Shown here in pieces: positions 21,195-29,181 of a stretch of DNA of 64,000 nt. The notes under the pieces were generated by a model that worked only from the letters and a program-made list of their open reading frames with translations, was not told where the DNA came from and ran no database searches. This DNA is from Altererythrobacter sp. C41 (GTDB lineage Bacteria > Pseudomonadota > Alphaproteobacteria > Sphingomonadales > Sphingomonadaceae): assembly GCF_016803135.1 (NCBI RefSeq), contig NZ_JAEVFE010000002.1, forward strand, positions 496,001 through 560,000, in the 5' to 3' direction. Made by a program: the position numbers and the translations under genes. How positions within the stretch are numbered: position 1 is the first letter of the stretch; each line of letters begins with the position of its first letter.

Positions 21195-22047
21195 TGATCG
21201 CGGAGAAGTCGAGGCCGCCGTTCTCGGTAGCGAAGGCCTCGTAAAGCTCTTTTGCGTGGGCGCCGAGCGGAGTAGGGCTGCCTGCCGTCTCTGCCGCTTC
21301 CATCGCGAGCCGCAAATCCTTGAGCATCAGTGCAGTGGCGAAGCCGCCCTGGTAGCCGTTGTCGGACGGGCTCTGCGGCCCGACGCCGGGCACTGGGCAG
21401 TAGCTTGTCATCGACCAGCATTGGCCCGAGGAAACCGAGGAAATGTCGTAGAAGGTTTGCGGATCGAGCCCAAGCTTCTGCGCCATCGTGAAAGCTTCGC
21501 AGGTGCCGATCATCTGGATGGCGAGCAGCATGTTGTTGCAGATCTTCGCCGCCTGGCCATTGCCCGCGTCGCCGGCATGAATCACGGCCTTGCCCATCGC
21601 CTGAAGGATCGGCTCGGCGCGCTGGAACGCCTGCTCGCTGCCGCCGACCATGAAGGTCAGCGTGCCGCCCGCGGCCGCCGCGATGCCGCCGGAAACGGGC
21701 GCGTCGACCATGGCATAGCCCGCTTCTTCAGCCGCCGCGATCACCTCGCGCGCGGTGGCGACATCGATGGTCGAGCAGTCGAGCAGGATCGCGCCTTCAG
21801 GGGCGTGGCCGATCACGTCGTTCTCGAACACCACCTTCACGATTCCGCCGTTGGGCAGCATCGAGACGACGGCCTCGGCGCCAGCGACCGCTTCCTTCGC
21901 GTCGGTGAAAGTCTCGCACCCGTTCTCGCGCGCCGCGGCAAGTGCCGGTTCGGCCAGATCGAAGGCGCGGACTTCATGCCCCGCCTTGACGAGGTTCGTG
22001 GCCATCCCGCCACCCATGTTGCCGAGGCCGATGAAGGCGATTTTCAT
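21178..22047 (-). CDS. mmsB: 3-hydroxyisobutyrate dehydrogenase
   Basis: 289 residues. The N-terminal NAD-binding motif is FIGLGNMGGGMATNLVKAGH; the DAPVSGGIAAAAGGTLTFMVGG substrate motif is interrupted by nothing, and the catalytic lysine region reads NGQAAKICNNMLLAIQ. It oxidises 3-hydroxyisobutyrate to methylmalonate semialdehyde in valine degradation, feeding mmsA. It is the last gene of the leftward valine group, downstream of the hydratase and hydrolase genes, behind a GGAGAGAGAC ribosome-binding site. Confidence 0.95.
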   Translation of the reverse strand: MKIAFIGLGNMGGGMATNLVKAGHEVRAFDLAEPALAAARENGCETFTDAKEAVAGAEAVVSMLPNGGIVKVVFENDVIGHAPEGAILLDCSTIDVATAREVIAAAEEAGYAMVDAPVSGGIAAAAGGTLTFMVGGSEQAFQRAEPILQAMGKAVIHAGDAGNGQAAKICNNMLLAIQMIGTCEAFTMAQKLGLDPQTFYDISSVSSGQCWSMTSYCPVPGVGPQSPSDNGYQGGFATALMLKDLRLAMEAAETAGSPTPLGAHAKELYEAFATENGGLDFSAIIKTLR

Positions 22048-22064
22048 GTCTCTCTCCGATTCTT

Positions 22065-22145
22065 CGTCATCCCAGCGAAAGCTGGGATCGCTATCCGCGT
22101 AGTCGGGCCTAGCCGCACCCGATCCCAGCTTTCGCTGGGATGACG
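22065..22145. repeat. Mirrored pair of 26-bp palindromic repeats
   Basis: Two exact reverse-complement copies of a 26-bp element (22065-22090 and 22120-22145) flank 29 bases. Each copy contains the hairpin TCCCAGC-GAAA-GCTGGGA or its complement. The arrangement, two REP-like units in opposite orientation, is typical of mobile palindrome pairs, and this one fills almost the whole gap between mmsB and the hydratase gene; its right end nearly touches the hydratase stop. Confidence 0.8.
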
Positions 22146-22146
22146 G

Positions 22147-22932
22147 TTACCTGCCCTTCCACTCACCCTCACGCTTCTCGATGAAGGCTGCCATGCCTTC
22201 GGCCTTGTCCTCGGTCGCGGCGAGGATCTGGAACAGGCGCCGTTCGTGGAGCAGGCCCTGGTCGAGCGTCATCTCGTAGGCCGCGTTGACCATTTCCTTG
22301 TTCACGATCGCGGCCATCGGGGGCATTCCCGCGATCGTGGCGGCGGTTTTCAGCGCCTCGTCGAGCAGGCTGTCATGCGGCACGACGCGCGCGACGAGGC
22401 CGCTGCGCTCCGCCTCTTCGGCGTCCATCATCCGGCCGGTCAGACACATCTCCATCGCCTTGGCCTTGCCGACCGCGCGGGTCAGGCGCTGGCTGCCGCC
22501 CATGCCGGGCGCGACGCCGAGTTTGATCTCGGGCTGGCCGAACTTCGCCTTGTCGCTCGCGATGATGAAGTCCGCCATCATCGCGAGCTCGCACCCGCCG
22601 CCGAGCGCGAAGCCGTTGACCGCGGCGATCCACGGCTTGCGGGTCGCCTTGACCAGATGGCTGGTCCAGCGGGCGAAGAAATCCTGAAGGAAGAAATCGG
22701 CCGCGGGCTTGTCGGCCATTTCCTTGATGTCGGCGCCTGCGGCGAAGGCCTTGTCCCCCGCGCCGGTCAGCACCGCGCAGCGCTGGCTGTCGTCGGTCTC
22801 GAACGCGGTGAAGGCCGCGATCAGGTCCTCGAGCACCTGCGAGTTGAGCGCGTTCAGCGCCTGCGGGCGGTTGAGCGTGATCAGCGTGACGGCGCCGCGC
22901 TGTTCGACGGTGATCGTTTCGTAATCGGCCAT
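22147..22932 (-). CDS. Enoyl-CoA hydratase
   Basis: 261 residues of the crotonase family. Oxyanion-hole and catalytic stretches are [25 protein letters not shown] (first catalytic Glu) and [22 protein letters not shown] (second catalytic Glu). In this gene group it would hydrate methacrylyl-CoA to 3-hydroxyisobutyryl-CoA, though general short-chain activity is equally likely. I prefer ATG 22932 (MADYETI), which has a strong GGAGGGAGG just upstream, over the GTG at 22953. Confidence 0.93.
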   Translation of the reverse strand: MADYETITVEQRGAVTLITLNRPQALNALNSQVLEDLIAAFTAFETDDSQRCAVLTGAGDKAFAAGADIKEMADKPAADFFLQDFFARWTSHLVKATRKPWIAAVNGFALGGGCELAMMADFIIASDKAKFGQPEIKLGVAPGMGGSQRLTRAVGKAKAMEMCLTGRMMDAEEAERSGLVARVVPHDSLLDEALKTAATIAGMPPMAAIVNKEMVNAAYEMTLDQGLLHERRLFQILAATEDKAEGMAAFIEKREGEWKGR

Positions 22933-22948
22933 GGGCCTCCCTCCAATC

Positions 22949-23036
22949 GTCACCCTGAACTCGTTTCAGGGTCCATTTCTAGAATCCCACCTCCATCGCC
23001 GGTGGCGCGACGGGTGCTGAAACAAGTTCAGCATGA
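22949..23036. repeat. Second mirrored palindrome pair
   Basis: ACCCTGAA-CTCGT-TTCAGGGT (22952-22972) and TGCTGAA-ACAAG-TTCAGCA (23015-23033) are two related hairpins in opposite orientation, each flanked outward by GTCA/TGAC. They belong to a family different from the TCCCAGC repeats but have the same two-unit layout. They occupy the gap between the hydratase and hydrolase genes. Confidence 0.7.
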
Positions 23037-23045
23037 CGGTGCCGG

Positions 23046-24116
23046 TTAGATCCGGGTTCGCGGCATCCACTCTTCCCCTTCGGGGAGGGGCGCGAAGATG
23101 CTGTCGAGCAGATCCTCGGTCACACCCTCGGGAGTCGCCGGGTCCCACTTGGGATCGCCGGTCTTGTCGATGATCACCGCGCGCACGCCTTCGGCGAAGT
23201 CGGGACGGACGATGACGCGGCTGGCGATCCGGTATTCGTTGCGCATGTTGTCGGCGAAGTCGGTGAAGTCCTTCGCCTCGGCGAGCTGGCGCAATGCGAC
23301 TTTGCAGGTCTGCGGACTCTTGGCGCGCAGCGTGTCGAGTTCCTTCTGCGCCCATTCGCCGCCATCTTTCTCCAGGCTGGCCAGGATGTCCTCGAACTGG
23401 TCGGAGGCGAAATGCTTGGCGATCCGGTCGGCATTCTCCGCCACGCGCGCGGCGGGCGGGGTGATCGAAAGTTCGGCGAGAATCCCTGCGATCCGGTCGG
23501 GATGCTCCGCGATGCGCGCCTTGGCTTCGGGCAACTTCGCGGCCGGGAGATAGTGCGTCGCAAGCCCGGCCCAAAGGCATTCCGCGCCGTCGAGCCGCGC
23601 GCCCGTCAGCGCGAGAAACTGGCCGAGCCGCCCGCCGAGGCGCGCAAGATACCAGCCCCCTCCCACATCGGGGAACAGGCCGATCCCGGTCTCCGGCATG
23701 GCGAAACGCGTGTTCTCCGTCGCGACGCGGTACTTCGCAGGCTGGCTGATACCGACGCCGCCGCCCATCGTGATGCCGTCCATGAAGGCGACGATGGGCT
23801 TCGGGTAGGTGAACATCTGGTGGTTGAGCTGATATTCGTCGTGGAAGAACTTCCGTCCGCTCACGCCATGATCGTTCAGCGCCGAGTTGCGCAGGAAGGC
23901 GATATCGCCGCCCGCGCAGAACCCGCGCCCTTCGGCATGATCGACGATCACCGCCGCGATCGCATCGTCATTTTCCCACTTGCCGAGCGCGTCGCTCATC
24001 GCATGGCACATCTCCAGCGTCAGCGCGTGGAGCGCCTTTGGCCGGTTGAGCGAGATGTGGCCGGCCTTGCCATGGGTGTGGATGTTCACGTCTTCGGTCA
24101 TCGGTTCGCTACTCAC
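23046..24116 (-). CDS. 3-hydroxyisobutyryl-CoA hydrolase
   Basis: 356 residues of the HIBCH branch of the crotonase family, longer than ordinary hydratases. The hallmarks are GRGFCAGGDIAFL, MDGITMGGGVGIS and AMPETGIGLFPDVGGGWYLARL. It releases 3-hydroxyisobutyrate from its CoA ester in valine degradation. The GTG at 24116 overlaps the acyl-CoA dehydrogenase stop (GTGA), which argues for coupling; ATG 24101 (MTEDVNIHTHG) is an alternative start. Confidence 0.94.
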   Translation of the reverse strand: MSSEPMTEDVNIHTHGKAGHISLNRPKALHALTLEMCHAMSDALGKWENDDAIAAVIVDHAEGRGFCAGGDIAFLRNSALNDHGVSGRKFFHDEYQLNHQMFTYPKPIVAFMDGITMGGGVGISQPAKYRVATENTRFAMPETGIGLFPDVGGGWYLARLGGRLGQFLALTGARLDGAECLWAGLATHYLPAAKLPEAKARIAEHPDRIAGILAELSITPPAARVAENADRIAKHFASDQFEDILASLEKDGGEWAQKELDTLRAKSPQTCKVALRQLAEAKDFTDFADNMRNEYRIASRVIVRPDFAEGVRAVIIDKTGDPKWDPATPEGVTEDLLDSIFAPLPEGEEWMPRTRI

Positions 24117-25258
24117 TGGCGCAACAGGTCCCGGCCGACGATCATGCGCATGACCTGGTTCGTGCCTTCGAGGATCGAATGCACCCGCAGGTCACGCCAG
24201 AAGCGCTCGATCGGATAGTCCTTCAGATAGCCATAGCCGCCGAAGAGCTGCAGTGCGTTGTTGACCACATTGCTCCCGCTGTCGGTCGCGAGACGCTTGG
24301 CCATGGCGGAAAAGCGCGTCTTGTCGGGCGCGTTGTCGGTCACCTTGACCGCCGCGAGATAGAGCAGCGCGCGCGCCGCCTCGAGCTCGGTCGCCATGTC
24401 CGCGAGCATGAACTGCGTGTTCTGGAAATCGGCGATCGGCTGGTCGAACTGCTGGCGGTCCTTGGTGTAGGCGATAGCCTCGTCGAGACAGCGCTGCGCG
24501 CCGCCCAGCGAGCAGGCGCCGATATTGAGGCGTCCGCCGTCGAGCCCGGCCATGGCGAAGCGAAACCCGTCGCCTTCCGCGCCGACGCGGTTTTCGACCG
24601 GCACGCGCGCATCCTCGAAGATCACCTGTGCGGTCGGCGAAGCGTTCCAGCCGAGCTTCTTCTCCGGTGCGCCGAAGCTGACGCCGGGGGTGTCCTTCTC
24701 GACCACCAGGCAGGTAATGCCGCGGCTCTTGTGCTCGCCGGTGCGGACCATGCAGACGTAGATGTCGTTGAACCCGCCGCCGGAGATGAACTGCTTTGTG
24801 CCGTTGAGCACGTAGTGGTCGCCGTCGAGCCGCGCGGTCGTCTTCAGTCCCGCCGCGTCGGACCCGCTGCCCGGCTCGGTGAGGGCGTAGCTGGCGATGT
24901 GTTCCATCGTCACCATTCGCGGCAGAAACTTCGCCTTGACCTCGTCCCCGCCGAACCGGTCGATCATCCACGCGGCCATGTTGTGGATCGAGACATAGGC
25001 GCTGGTCGCGGGGCAGCCATAGGCCATCGCTTCCATGATCAGCGCCGCTTCCAGCCGGCCGAGCGCGATCCCGCCGCTTTCCTCCGAGACGTAGATCGCG
25101 CCGAAGCCGAGCTCGCCCGTCTTCTGGATCACCTCCCGCGGAAAGTGGTGCTTCTCGTCCCACTCGGCGGCGAAAGGCGTGATGTGGTCGGCCGTGAAGC
25201 GCCGCGCCATCTCCTGGATCGCGAGCTGATCATCGGTAAGCTGGAATTGTCCTGTCAT
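24113..25258 (-). CDS. Isobutyryl-CoA dehydrogenase (acyl-CoA dehydrogenase family)
   Basis: 381 residues. FAD-dependent acyl-CoA dehydrogenase with YALTEPGSGSDAAGLKTTA, LFGGYGYLKDYPIERFWRDL and the catalytic glutamate in ILEGTNQVMRMIVGR. In the context of hydrolase, hydratase, mmsB and mmsA it most likely oxidises isobutyryl-CoA to methacrylyl-CoA; a short/branched-chain relative is the alternative. A 9-base gap separates it from the preceding lipoprotein gene. Confidence 0.92.
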   Translation of the reverse strand: MTGQFQLTDDQLAIQEMARRFTADHITPFAAEWDEKHHFPREVIQKTGELGFGAIYVSEESGGIALGRLEAALIMEAMAYGCPATSAYVSIHNMAAWMIDRFGGDEVKAKFLPRMVTMEHIASYALTEPGSGSDAAGLKTTARLDGDHYVLNGTKQFISGGGFNDIYVCMVRTGEHKSRGITCLVVEKDTPGVSFGAPEKKLGWNASPTAQVIFEDARVPVENRVGAEGDGFRFAMAGLDGGRLNIGACSLGGAQRCLDEAIAYTKDRQQFDQPIADFQNTQFMLADMATELEAARALLYLAAVKVTDNAPDKTRFSAMAKRLATDSGSNVVNNALQLFGGYGYLKDYPIERFWRDLRVHSILEGTNQVMRMIVGRDLLRQ

Positions 25259-25267
25259 TGGCCCTGT

Positions 25268-25723
25268 TCAGTCTGTGGCAGTTTCGATCCGTGTGTTCTG
25301 GTCGTGCACCAGTCGCCACTGGCCGTCCTCGAGCTGGAAGCCAAGCGAGAGATAGGCGGGGCGTCCGGCCGTCGGCCCCGCGCCATCGGGGTCGTAGCTG
25401 GTGCGATAGAGCGCGTAGCCGTAGTCGCGCCCCTCCCGCACCCTCACCGGCGCCAGCACCATCACCCACGCGGGATCGGCAAACCATTCGCGGTGAAAGG
25501 CGAGGAATTGTTCGCGCGTGTCGTAGCGCTCACCGTTCGGGAAGATCAGTACGAGCGTGTCGCCCTTGGTGATCGTGTCGACGATCCCCTGATAATCGCG
25601 CGACTGGATCGCGGCGACGTGGCGAGCCAGCGTTTCACGGAAGCTTTCCGATGCGGGGGCGGGCACGCTCTGGCATGCACCGAGCGCGAACGGGGCGAGA
25701 AGGAAGGGCAGCGCGTATCTCAC
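25268..25723 (-). CDS. SnoaL/NTF2-like lipoprotein
   Basis: 151 residues. A lipoprotein signal is clear: MRYALPFLLAPFALGACQSV, with lipobox LGAC. The mature part begins with an NTF2-like helix (RETLARHVAAIQSRDYQGIVDTI) and ends with QLEDGQWRLVHDQNTRIE, typical of the SnoaL-like/DUF4440 fold. The function is unknown; it is probably periplasmic and anchored to the inner leaflet of the outer membrane. It starts at GTG 25723 after GGAGGGGT. It lies between mmsA and the dehydrogenase in the valine group without any evident metabolic link. Confidence 0.72.
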   Translation of the reverse strand: MRYALPFLLAPFALGACQSVPAPASESFRETLARHVAAIQSRDYQGIVDTITKGDTLVLIFPNGERYDTREQFLAFHREWFADPAWVMVLAPVRVREGRDYGYALYRTSYDPDGAGPTAGRPAYLSLGFQLEDGQWRLVHDQNTRIETATD

Positions 25724-25767
25724 GCGTCACCCCTCCGCTCGAGCCTGGCCCCCGACCTGCGCATCGT

Positions 25768-26085
25768 TCACCCGCAGGTGATCTGGGTGATGGTCATCGC
25801 ATCGTCGTACATGACGTTGACCCGGTCCTGCCGGAAATCCATCGTGAAGGCGGCGCGGGGCGGGCCCCAGCGAAGCTGGCGTGCGCCGGTCGCGTCGAGG
25901 ATCTGCTCGCCGACCTGCGCGGTTGCCTTCTGGCCGACATAGGACTGCGCGGCTGCCGGATCGCACATGGCGGTCTCCCCATTTCCGGTGTCGGGCGTGC
26001 CGGGCTCATTGGCGGACGTCGTGGCGCATGCCGCAAGCGCAGCGGCAGGCAAGAGGGCGAACAGCTTTCCAGTGTGAATCATCAT
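25768..26085 (-). CDS. Peptidase inhibitor I78 family lipoprotein
   Basis: About 105 residues. Lipobox LAAC follows a short hydrophobic stretch. The mature part matches the I78 inhibitor family: MCDPAAAQSYVGQKAT, then ILDATGARQLRWGPP, TMDFRQDRVNVMYDD and a terminal ITCG cysteine. The two cysteines could form a disulfide in the envelope. The start at 26085 is chosen because AAGGAG lies five bases before it; this ATG overlaps the upstream lipoprotein stop. Confidence 0.8.
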   Translation of the reverse strand: MMIHTGKLFALLPAAALAACATTSANEPGTPDTGNGETAMCDPAAAQSYVGQKATAQVGEQILDATGARQLRWGPPRAAFTMDFRQDRVNVMYDDAMTITQITCG

Positions 26086-26582
26086 GCGTCTCCTTGGGAG
26101 CACCGGCCATAGCGCAGTGGATCGGCCATGGCGTCCTCGCCGTATTCGGTGCGGACGAGCTCCTCGCCGCCGTCCTGTGCGGCGAGCGCCATGTCGCGGG
26201 TCCAGGTCATGCCTTCCCCGGTAAACGAGAAAATGGCGCGGATGCTGTCGTCGCTGCGCTCGGCGATGTCGCCCAGCGTGGCGCGCGATTCGTAGAACGT
26301 GATCGTATCGCCGGTGATCTCGATCAGCCCCTTGGCGTCCCCCCGCGTGGAGGTGCAGTCGGCCGCGACGAGGCCCCAGCGGCCCTGTAGCGCGGCCGGA
26401 ATCGAGGCTGTGTCGCCATCGGGGCCGGCGGCCCCGTCGTCGGCCGGCGCCGTGCTGTCCGGTTCGACCGGCGCGGGCGTTTCGGTGGTATCGGCATCGG
26501 TCGCGGTATCGTCGGTCGGCGCCGCATCGCAGGCCGCCAGCGCGAGCGCCGGAAGGGCGGCAAGAGCAATCGTCAGTCGCAA
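26082..26582 (-). CDS. Hypothetical lipoprotein
   Basis: 166 residues. Signal and lipobox MRLTIALAALPALALAACDA are followed by a low-complexity linker rich in Asp, Thr, Pro and Ala (about 20-60), then a compact domain starting IPAALQGRWGLVAADCTSTR and ending LRYGRCSQGDA with two cysteines. I do not recognise a function. The start is TTG 26582, supported by a perfect AGGAGG five bases upstream. The last bases overlap the I78 inhibitor start, so these two lipoproteins are coupled. Confidence 0.72.
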   Translation of the reverse strand: MRLTIALAALPALALAACDAAPTDDTATDADTTETPAPVEPDSTAPADDGAAGPDGDTASIPAALQGRWGLVAADCTSTRGDAKGLIEITGDTITFYESRATLGDIAERSDDSIRAIFSFTGEGMTWTRDMALAAQDGGEELVRTEYGEDAMADPLRYGRCSQGDA

Positions 26583-26641
26583 GGAATCCTCCTGTCTTCG
26601 CTGCGCACCCTAAACTCGCGAACCGCGCGGATTATCCCGCA

Positions 26642-28138
26642 TCACCCCATCGTCGGGATGAGGAAGGCGTTCGAACCGTCACCGCCGCCGTCGGGCCAGC
26701 GCTGGGTGACGGTCTTGACCTTGGTCCAGAACTTGAGCCCCTCGGTGCCGTACTGGTTGGTATCGCCGAAGCCGGACCGCTTCCAGCCGCCGAACGAGTG
26801 ATAGCTGACGGGCACCGGGATCGGGACGTTCACGCCGACCATGCCGACATTGACCCGGCTGGCGAATTCCCGCGCGGCATGGCCGTTGCGGGTGAAAATG
26901 GCGACGCCGTTGCCGTACTGGTGCTCGCTCGGCAGGCGCACGGCTTCCTCGAAGTCCGCAGCACGCACGATCTGGAGCACCGGGCCGAAGATCTCCTCCT
27001 GATAGGACTTCATCTTCGGCGTCACGCGGTCGATCAGCGTGGGGCCGACGAAGAATCCTTTCTCGTGCCCCTGCAGGCTGAACCCGCGTCCGTCGATCAC
27101 GATCTCGGCACCTTCCTGCTCGGCGGTATCGATCCACTGCTCGATCCGCGCCTTGTGCTCGGGGGTGACGACCGGGCCGTAATGCGCGTCGGGATCCGTC
27201 GAGACGCCGACGCGCAAGGCGTTGATGGCCGGGATCAGCTTCTCCTTGAGCCGCTCGGCGGTGTCCTCGCCCACGGGGACGACGACGGGCAGGGCCATGC
27301 AGCGCTCGCCCGCCGACCCGAAGGCAGCGCCGGCCAGATCGTTCACCACCTGATCGAGGTCGGCGTCGGGCATGACGATGCCGTGGTTCTTCGCGCCGCC
27401 CATGGCCTGGACGCGCTTTCCGTTCTCCACCCCGCGCTTGTAGACGTAGTGCGCGATATCGCTGCTGCCGACGAAGCTCACGCCCGCGATGTCGGGATGA
27501 TCGAGGATCGCGTCGACCATCTCCTTGTCGCCGTGAACGACCTGCAGGAGCCCTTCTGGCGCGCCGGCCTCGAGGAACAGCTCGGCGAGGCGCACGGGCA
27601 CGCTCGGATCGCGCTCGCTCGGCTTGAGGATGAAGGCATTGCCCGCCGCGATCGCCATGCCGAACATCCACATCGGGATCATCGCGGGGAAGTTGAACGG
27701 CGTGATGCCCGCGCCGATGCCGATCGGCTGGCGCATCGAGTAGACGTCGATGCCAGGGCCGGCGCCGAGCGTGTACTCACCCTTCAGCACCTGCGGGATG
27801 CCGCAGGCGTATTCGATCACTTCCAGTCCGCGCTGGACGTCGCCTTTCGCGTCGTCGACCACCTTGCCGTGCTCACTCGCCAGCAGTTCGGCGAGTTCCT
27901 GCCTGTTCGCCTCGACCAGTTCCTTGAACGCGAACATGACGCGCGCCCGGCGCTGCGGATTGGTCGCCGCCCAATCGGGCTGAACCTTCTTTGCCGCCTC
28001 GATCGCGCGGTCGAGCAGCGCGGCGTCGCCCAGCGCGACTTCGGCCTGGACTTCGCCGGTCGAGGGATTCCACACCTTGTGCGTGCGCCCGGTGCTGCCG
28101 CCTGCGCCCCCTGCGATGAAATGATCGACCTGGCGCAT
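26642..28138 (-). CDS. mmsA: CoA-acylating methylmalonate-semialdehyde dehydrogenase
   Basis: 498 residues of the aldehyde dehydrogenase superfamily. The N-terminus (RQVDHFIAGG, VWNPSTGEVQAEV) and the catalytic region FGSAGERCMALPVVVPVG with its cysteine are as in MmsA. The enzyme turns methylmalonate semialdehyde into propionyl-CoA with NAD+ and CoA, completing the valine route served by mmsB. It is first in the leftward group and is read divergently from a LysR regulator across an 89-base gap with two dyads. Confidence 0.96.
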   Translation of the reverse strand: MRQVDHFIAGGAGGSTGRTHKVWNPSTGEVQAEVALGDAALLDRAIEAAKKVQPDWAATNPQRRARVMFAFKELVEANRQELAELLASEHGKVVDDAKGDVQRGLEVIEYACGIPQVLKGEYTLGAGPGIDVYSMRQPIGIGAGITPFNFPAMIPMWMFGMAIAAGNAFILKPSERDPSVPVRLAELFLEAGAPEGLLQVVHGDKEMVDAILDHPDIAGVSFVGSSDIAHYVYKRGVENGKRVQAMGGAKNHGIVMPDADLDQVVNDLAGAAFGSAGERCMALPVVVPVGEDTAERLKEKLIPAINALRVGVSTDPDAHYGPVVTPEHKARIEQWIDTAEQEGAEIVIDGRGFSLQGHEKGFFVGPTLIDRVTPKMKSYQEEIFGPVLQIVRAADFEEAVRLPSEHQYGNGVAIFTRNGHAAREFASRVNVGMVGVNVPIPVPVSYHSFGGWKRSGFGDTNQYGTEGLKFWTKVKTVTQRWPDGGGDGSNAFLIPTMG

Positions 28139-28180
28139 GACGTATCTCCTCTACCAACGGTGAGCGCGGATCGTGCCGAT

Positions 28181-28226
28181 TGCAAGCTTGCAGACAACTG
28201 CCAACTTTGCAGGTAGTGACTGCAAA
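28181..28226. promoter_or_regulatory. Two dyads in the mmsA-lysR divergent gap
   Basis: TGCAAGCTTGCA (28181-28192) is a perfect 12-bp palindrome. TTTGCAG-N7-CTGCAAA (28206-28226) is a perfect 7-bp inverted repeat ending one base before the regulator ATG. The second has the T-N11-A style spacing expected of LysR-family sites (TGCAG-N7-CTGCA). Binding by the adjacent LysR protein, controlling mmsA and itself, is inferred. Confidence 0.6.
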
Positions 28227-28227
28227 T

Positions 28228-29124
28228 ATGCAGGATCTGAACTGGAACGACATCCGCGTGTTCCTCGCGGTGGCGGAAGCGGGCCAGATCGGCCGTGCCG
28301 CGCGTGCGCTCCGGCTCGATCCGACCACCCTCGGCCGCCGGTTGCGGAGGCTGGAACGACAGCTCGAGATCACGCTGTTCGAACGCACACGCGAAGGCCA
28401 GACGCTGACCGAAGCCGGCGAGGGCCTGCTCGCCAAGGCCGAGGCCATGGCCCAGGCCGCACGCTCGATCGATGCGGTGCAGAGCCGCCAGACGGGCCTC
28501 GGAGGAAACCTGCGTCTCAGCGTTTCGGAAGGTTTCGGCAGCCAGTTCCTGACTCTCTATCTTGCCGAATTCGCCCGCGCCCATCCGAACCTTTCGATCG
28601 AACTGGTCGCCAACAGCGGGTTCCTGAGTCCCTCGAAGCGCGAAGCGGACATCGCCGTCATGCTCTCGCGGCCCAAGGCCGGGCCGGTCATCTGCCGCAA
28701 GCTCTCGGACTACAGCCTGATGCTCTACGCCAGTCGCCGCTACCTGGCCGTGCACGGGACGCCGCAACGCCCGCGCGATCTCGCGCAGGGACATACGCTG
28801 GTGAGCTACATCCCCGACCTGCTCTACGCGCCGGAACTCAACTACCTCGACGACTTCCACGCCGGGCTTACCGCGCACATCCGCTCGTCCAGCATCAATG
28901 CGCAGAACCGCCTGATCGAGGAGGGCGTGGGGATCGGCGTCCTGCCGCGCTTCATCGGCGAGCGCGGCGCGGACCTCGTCCCCGTCTGCCCGGACCGCTC
29001 GATCCGCCGCAGCTTCTGGATCGTAACCCACCGCGACACCCAGAACCTCGCCCGCGTACGCCTCGCCAAGGAATGGCTGCTCGACTGCGTACGGATGGGC
29101 CGCAAGGTGCTGATGCCCGATTGA
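28228..29124 (+). CDS. LysR-family transcriptional regulator
   Basis: 298 residues from ATG 28228 (MQDLNWNDIRVFLAVAEAG). The winged helix-turn-helix is clear (RAARALRLDPTTLGRRLRRL, QLEITLFERTREGQTLT), followed by a periplasmic-binding-like effector domain. The start has no Shine-Dalgarno and directly abuts a dyad, so the message may be leaderless or weakly translated; longer starts read nonsense-like sequence through the dyads. Divergent placement suggests control of mmsA and the valine group; the effector is unknown. Confidence 0.88.
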   Translation: MQDLNWNDIRVFLAVAEAGQIGRAARALRLDPTTLGRRLRRLERQLEITLFERTREGQTLTEAGEGLLAKAEAMAQAARSIDAVQSRQTGLGGNLRLSVSEGFGSQFLTLYLAEFARAHPNLSIELVANSGFLSPSKREADIAVMLSRPKAGPVICRKLSDYSLMLYASRRYLAVHGTPQRPRDLAQGHTLVSYIPDLLYAPELNYLDDFHAGLTAHIRSSSINAQNRLIEEGVGIGVLPRFIGERGADLVPVCPDRSIRRSFWIVTHRDTQNLARVRLAKEWLLDCVRMGRKVLMPD

Positions 29125-29181
29125 GGCCTCGCGGCTTCGACAATCATTCGATGGCGCGCTCGGTCGTCAGCGCCCGCGCGA

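Noticed and set aside
24179-25942. 587-residue rightward frame across the isobutyryl-CoA dehydrogenase gene
   Set aside because: Antisense shadow of a well-supported gene; no motifs.
28181-28192. TGCAAGCTTGCA as a further member of the island palindrome family
   Set aside because: It has a different centre (AGCT, not CATG) and sits beside a LysR gene; it is better explained as a LysR-associated dyad.
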